Below the pieces are notes generated by a model. The model had not been told where the DNA came from. It did no database searches and worked only from the letters and a program-made list of their open reading frames with translations. Below, piece after piece: positions 62,003-64,000 of a DNA stretch of 64,000 nucleotides; within the stretch, counting starts at the first letter, position 1; every line of letters begins with the position of its first letter. This DNA comes from Bacterioplanoides sp965200585 (GTDB taxonomy: Bacteria; Pseudomonadota; Gammaproteobacteria; Pseudomonadales; Oceanobacteraceae). The stretch lies in NCBI RefSeq assembly GCF_965200585.1, contig NZ_OZ241361.1, one strand, 5' to 3'. A program made the position numbers and the translations under genes.

Positions 62003-62133
62003 TGAAACCTTCCTTAGCAAGATCATTCCTTTCAAGAAAAGCGTGCGCGCACACTGTTTCAGCCACTGGATGCCTACTATATTGTAAACCATATGGCTAA
62101 CTTGTTGATTCTATTGATGTTAAAGCTATCATC
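62003..62133 (-). repeat. Dispersed 5'-module repeat, copy R3
   Basis: About 130 bp; minus strand GATAGCTTTAACATC, an AT-rich promoter-like part with TTTACAATATAG, hairpin gaaaagcgtg/cacactgtttc (62036-62060), AAAGGAATGATC, and RBS CTAAGGAAGG. Thirty bases (62003-62032) are identical to R2. The rest of 61898-62224 has no other feature beyond the leader ORF. Confidence 0.8.
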
Positions 62134-62224
62134 GACAGATAAAGCAGGCAAGCCTGAAAACAATGTACGCTAAAGAGTAGGGATTATCTTAAATCATACT
62201 GTTTTAAATTAAGGCGCTCGCGCC

Positions 62225-64000
62225 TTAATCCGACTTCTTCTCGCCCATTTTGGAAATCTCTTCTAAGCGCTTAATAATGTCACCATTAACGCTGCCTTCC
62301 GGGAAGTCGCCATCCGGACTGGCCTGACCCGCTTCGCGGTTCAGTAATAATTCAATCGCCTGATCAACATGTGACACGGCATGAACGGCAAATTCACCGT
62401 CATTGACCGCGTCGATCACCTCTTGTTTCAGCAATAAATTATTGGCGTTGGAGGCCGGAATAATCACACCTTGTTTGCCGGTTAAGCCACGGGCTTTGCA
62501 TAAGCGGAAGAAACCTTCGATCTTTTCGTTTACACCGCCAATGGCCTGAACCTCACCATACTGGTTCACCGAACCGGTAATCGCAAAGCTCTGATCAACT
62601 GGCTCATGAATTAAGGCCGAAATTAAACACACCAGCTCACCCAGTGATGCACTGTCACCGTCGATATAGCCATAAGACTGTTCCATGGCGATATGCGCAG
62701 AAATAGCCAGCGGGAATTTCTGAGCGTAACGGTTACCTAAAAAGCCGCTTAAAATCATCACGCCTTTGGAGTGGATGGCCTGACCCAATGACACTTCGCG
62801 TTCAATATCAACCACGCCTTTGGAACCCGGATACACCGTGGTGGTAATACGTGCGGGGGAGCCAAAGCTGGTGTCGCCCAGCGCCATCACGGTTAAGCCG
62901 TTAATTTTGCCGATGGCTTTACCACTGGTTTCCAGTAGTACGGTGCCGTCCATCATTTGTTCAAATAATTTATCGTAAACCCGTCCGGTGCGTTCTTGCT
63001 TAGCGGCGATAGCGCGATCCAGATGCAGGCGCTCAATAAAGGTATCACCCGCTAACTGGCGAATAAAATCGGCCTCGGCCAGTAAATCAAACTGCTCACC
63101 GATGCGGGCACTTAATACGTCTTGTTGCTCGGCCAGGCGAGCGCTGAACTGAATCATACGAATCACGGCGTCGCGGGTTAAATCCGCATGACCCTGTTCA
63201 TCAAGGCGACTTTTAATTAACCGTGAAAAGCCTAATAAATTATCGTCGTTTAACGGCAGGTCGGAGTCGAAATCGACCACGGCACGGAATAAACGTTTAA
63301 AGTCTTCGTCGTATTCCTGCAATAAGTAATAAATCTGGCGTGAGCCAATCAACACTAGCTTAACCTGTAGCGGAATACGCTCCGGCAGCAGGCTGGTGGT
63401 ATTAATTAAGCCCATTTCAGAATAGGGCGAATCGAGTTTTAATTGCCCGGACTGCAATGAGCGTTTTAACGCATCCCATACCCAGGGCTCGGATAACACT
63501 TTTTCAGCATCGAGAATTAAATAACCGCCATTGGCTTTGTGTAATGCTCCCGGGCAAATGCGTTGGAAGTTGGTGACTAATGCGCCCTGGTCGCTGGCGT
63601 ATTCGATGCGGCCAAATAAATTGCCATAGCTGGGGTGAGGTTCATAAACCACCGGCGCACCACTGTCGGCAGCGTGGCGGGTGGCAAAGTTCGGCATCAG
63701 CGATTCTTCCATGCTGGAGCGCTTAACGTATTCTTCGCGCAGTTCCAGCAGTTTGTCGTCTACCAGTTCTTCCAGTACCAGTCGTGGCAGATGCTCTTCC
63801 ATTTCATCCAGGTAGTGGATCAGATCCGGTTGCTCTGCAAAACTCTCACGAATGGGCGTTAATAACGGCGCAATCGCTTCTTTAATGGTTTCCTGATTTA
63901 ACAGACGTAAGGCATCGCTGCTTTCACGCTTCCATTGGGGTAATTCCGACAGCTGCTCACTGAGCATTTGTTCCAGATCACCAATATCGTCATGAAAGGT
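62225..64000 (-). CDS. Lon-family ATP-dependent protease (LonB-like), 5'-truncated by window edge
   Basis: The frame is open to the right edge, so the N-terminus, including most of the AAA+ module's Walker A, is missing. Visible: HKANGGYLILDAEKVL, the ATPase-domain end, then the S16 protease domain with catalytic Ser in GDSASLGEL and Lys in GGVNEKIEGFF; EREVSLGQAIHSKGVMILSGFLG is typical of the stand-alone Lon-like (LonB/Lon-2) proteases. Degrades misfolded or regulatory proteins. RBS not visible. Ends 225 bp before repeat R3. Confidence 0.88.
   Translation of the reverse strand, partial: TFHDDIGDLEQMLSEQLSELPQWKRESSDALRLLNQETIKEAIAPLLTPIRESFAEQPDLIHYLDEMEEHLPRLVLEELVDDKLLELREEYVKRSSMEESLMPNFATRHAADSGAPVVYEPHPSYGNLFGRIEYASDQGALVTNFQRICPGALHKANGGYLILDAEKVLSEPWVWDALKRSLQSGQLKLDSPYSEMGLINTTSLLPERIPLQVKLVLIGSRQIYYLLQEYDEDFKRLFRAVVDFDSDLPLNDDNLLGFSRLIKSRLDEQGHADLTRDAVIRMIQFSARLAEQQDVLSARIGEQFDLLAEADFIRQLAGDTFIERLHLDRAIAAKQERTGRVYDKLFEQMMDGTVLLETSGKAIGKINGLTVMALGDTSFGSPARITTTVYPGSKGVVDIEREVSLGQAIHSKGVMILSGFLGNRYAQKFPLAISAHIAMEQSYGYIDGDSASLGELVCLISALIHEPVDQSFAITGSVNQYGEVQAIGGVNEKIEGFFRLCKARGLTGKQGVIIPASNANNLLLKQEVIDAVNDGEFAVHAVSHVDQAIELLLNREAGQASPDGDFPEGSVNGDIIKRLEEISKMGEKKSD

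Noticed and set aside
62225..64000. Canonical housekeeping Lon (LonA)
   Set aside because: Motif order and length of the visible part match the stand-alone Lon-like/LonB group, and there is no LonA-type context such as clpX or hupB.

Overview
The window is a 64 kb chromosomal segment of a Gram-negative, probably marine gammaproteobacterium. I infer an Oceanospirillales-like host from the gene families and their order: System I cytochrome c maturation, long-form DapD, and a complete assimilatory nitrate locus with NasT-type control. No rRNA, tRNA, CRISPR array, transposase or integrase gene was found. The window cuts ccmF at the left edge and a Lon-like protease gene at the right edge.

Layout. 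1-3.2 kb: end of the ccm operon (ccmF-G-H-I) and a thioesterase. 3.2-9.7 kb: an accessory interval between a DMT exporter plus a DUF2750 gene and a MocR-type regulator. It holds an orphan membrane protein, a secreted phospholipase-like protein, a SUKH-type protein and a toxin-antitoxin pair. Several of its segments are present twice. 9.7-19.6 kb: MocR, dapD, an ArsC-like protein, a lipoprotein, a NIT-domain chemoreceptor, an esterase, and a DUF819 transporter next to a PLP enzyme. 19.7-28.2 kb: trpS-scpA-scpB-rluB, a catalytically dead rhomboid, zapE, a hydrolase, and a rhodanese. 28.3-32.2 kb: sulfate activation (cysDN) with a TauE-type exporter. 32.2-35.4 kb: lytic transglycosylase, proS, methyltransferase.

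35.4-56.8 kb is a large nitrate-assimilation locus. It contains cobA-nasA, a GGDEF regulator, nirBD, a NarK-type transporter, a kinase/phosphatase fusion, a flavoprotein, a porin, the NrtABD ABC importer, and nasS-nasT. Sigma54-like -24/-12 elements precede nirB and nrtA, with a weaker one before nasA. The nasA and nrtA leaders end in intrinsic terminators, as expected for NasT (ANTAR) antitermination. nasS carries a +1 frameshift, which would be expected to leave NasT unrestrained.

57.1-64 kb: ygiQ, a sterol-desaturase-like gene, then three small genes separated by integron attC-like sites with no integrase, then the Lon-like protease.

The most unusual structure is a repeated module of about 120 bp, present three times (R1 5717-5831, R2 8825-8943, R3 62003-62133), each just upstream of a minus-strand accessory gene. 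It contains a hairpin and a strong ribosome-binding site. In R2 and R3 it is followed by a 25-29 codon leader ORF running into the first accessory gene, like an integron attI/ORF-11 expression platform without its integrase. A second unusual pair lies at 45892-46145: inverted-repeat elements whose hairpins display CsrA/RsmA-type CARGGAYG motifs.
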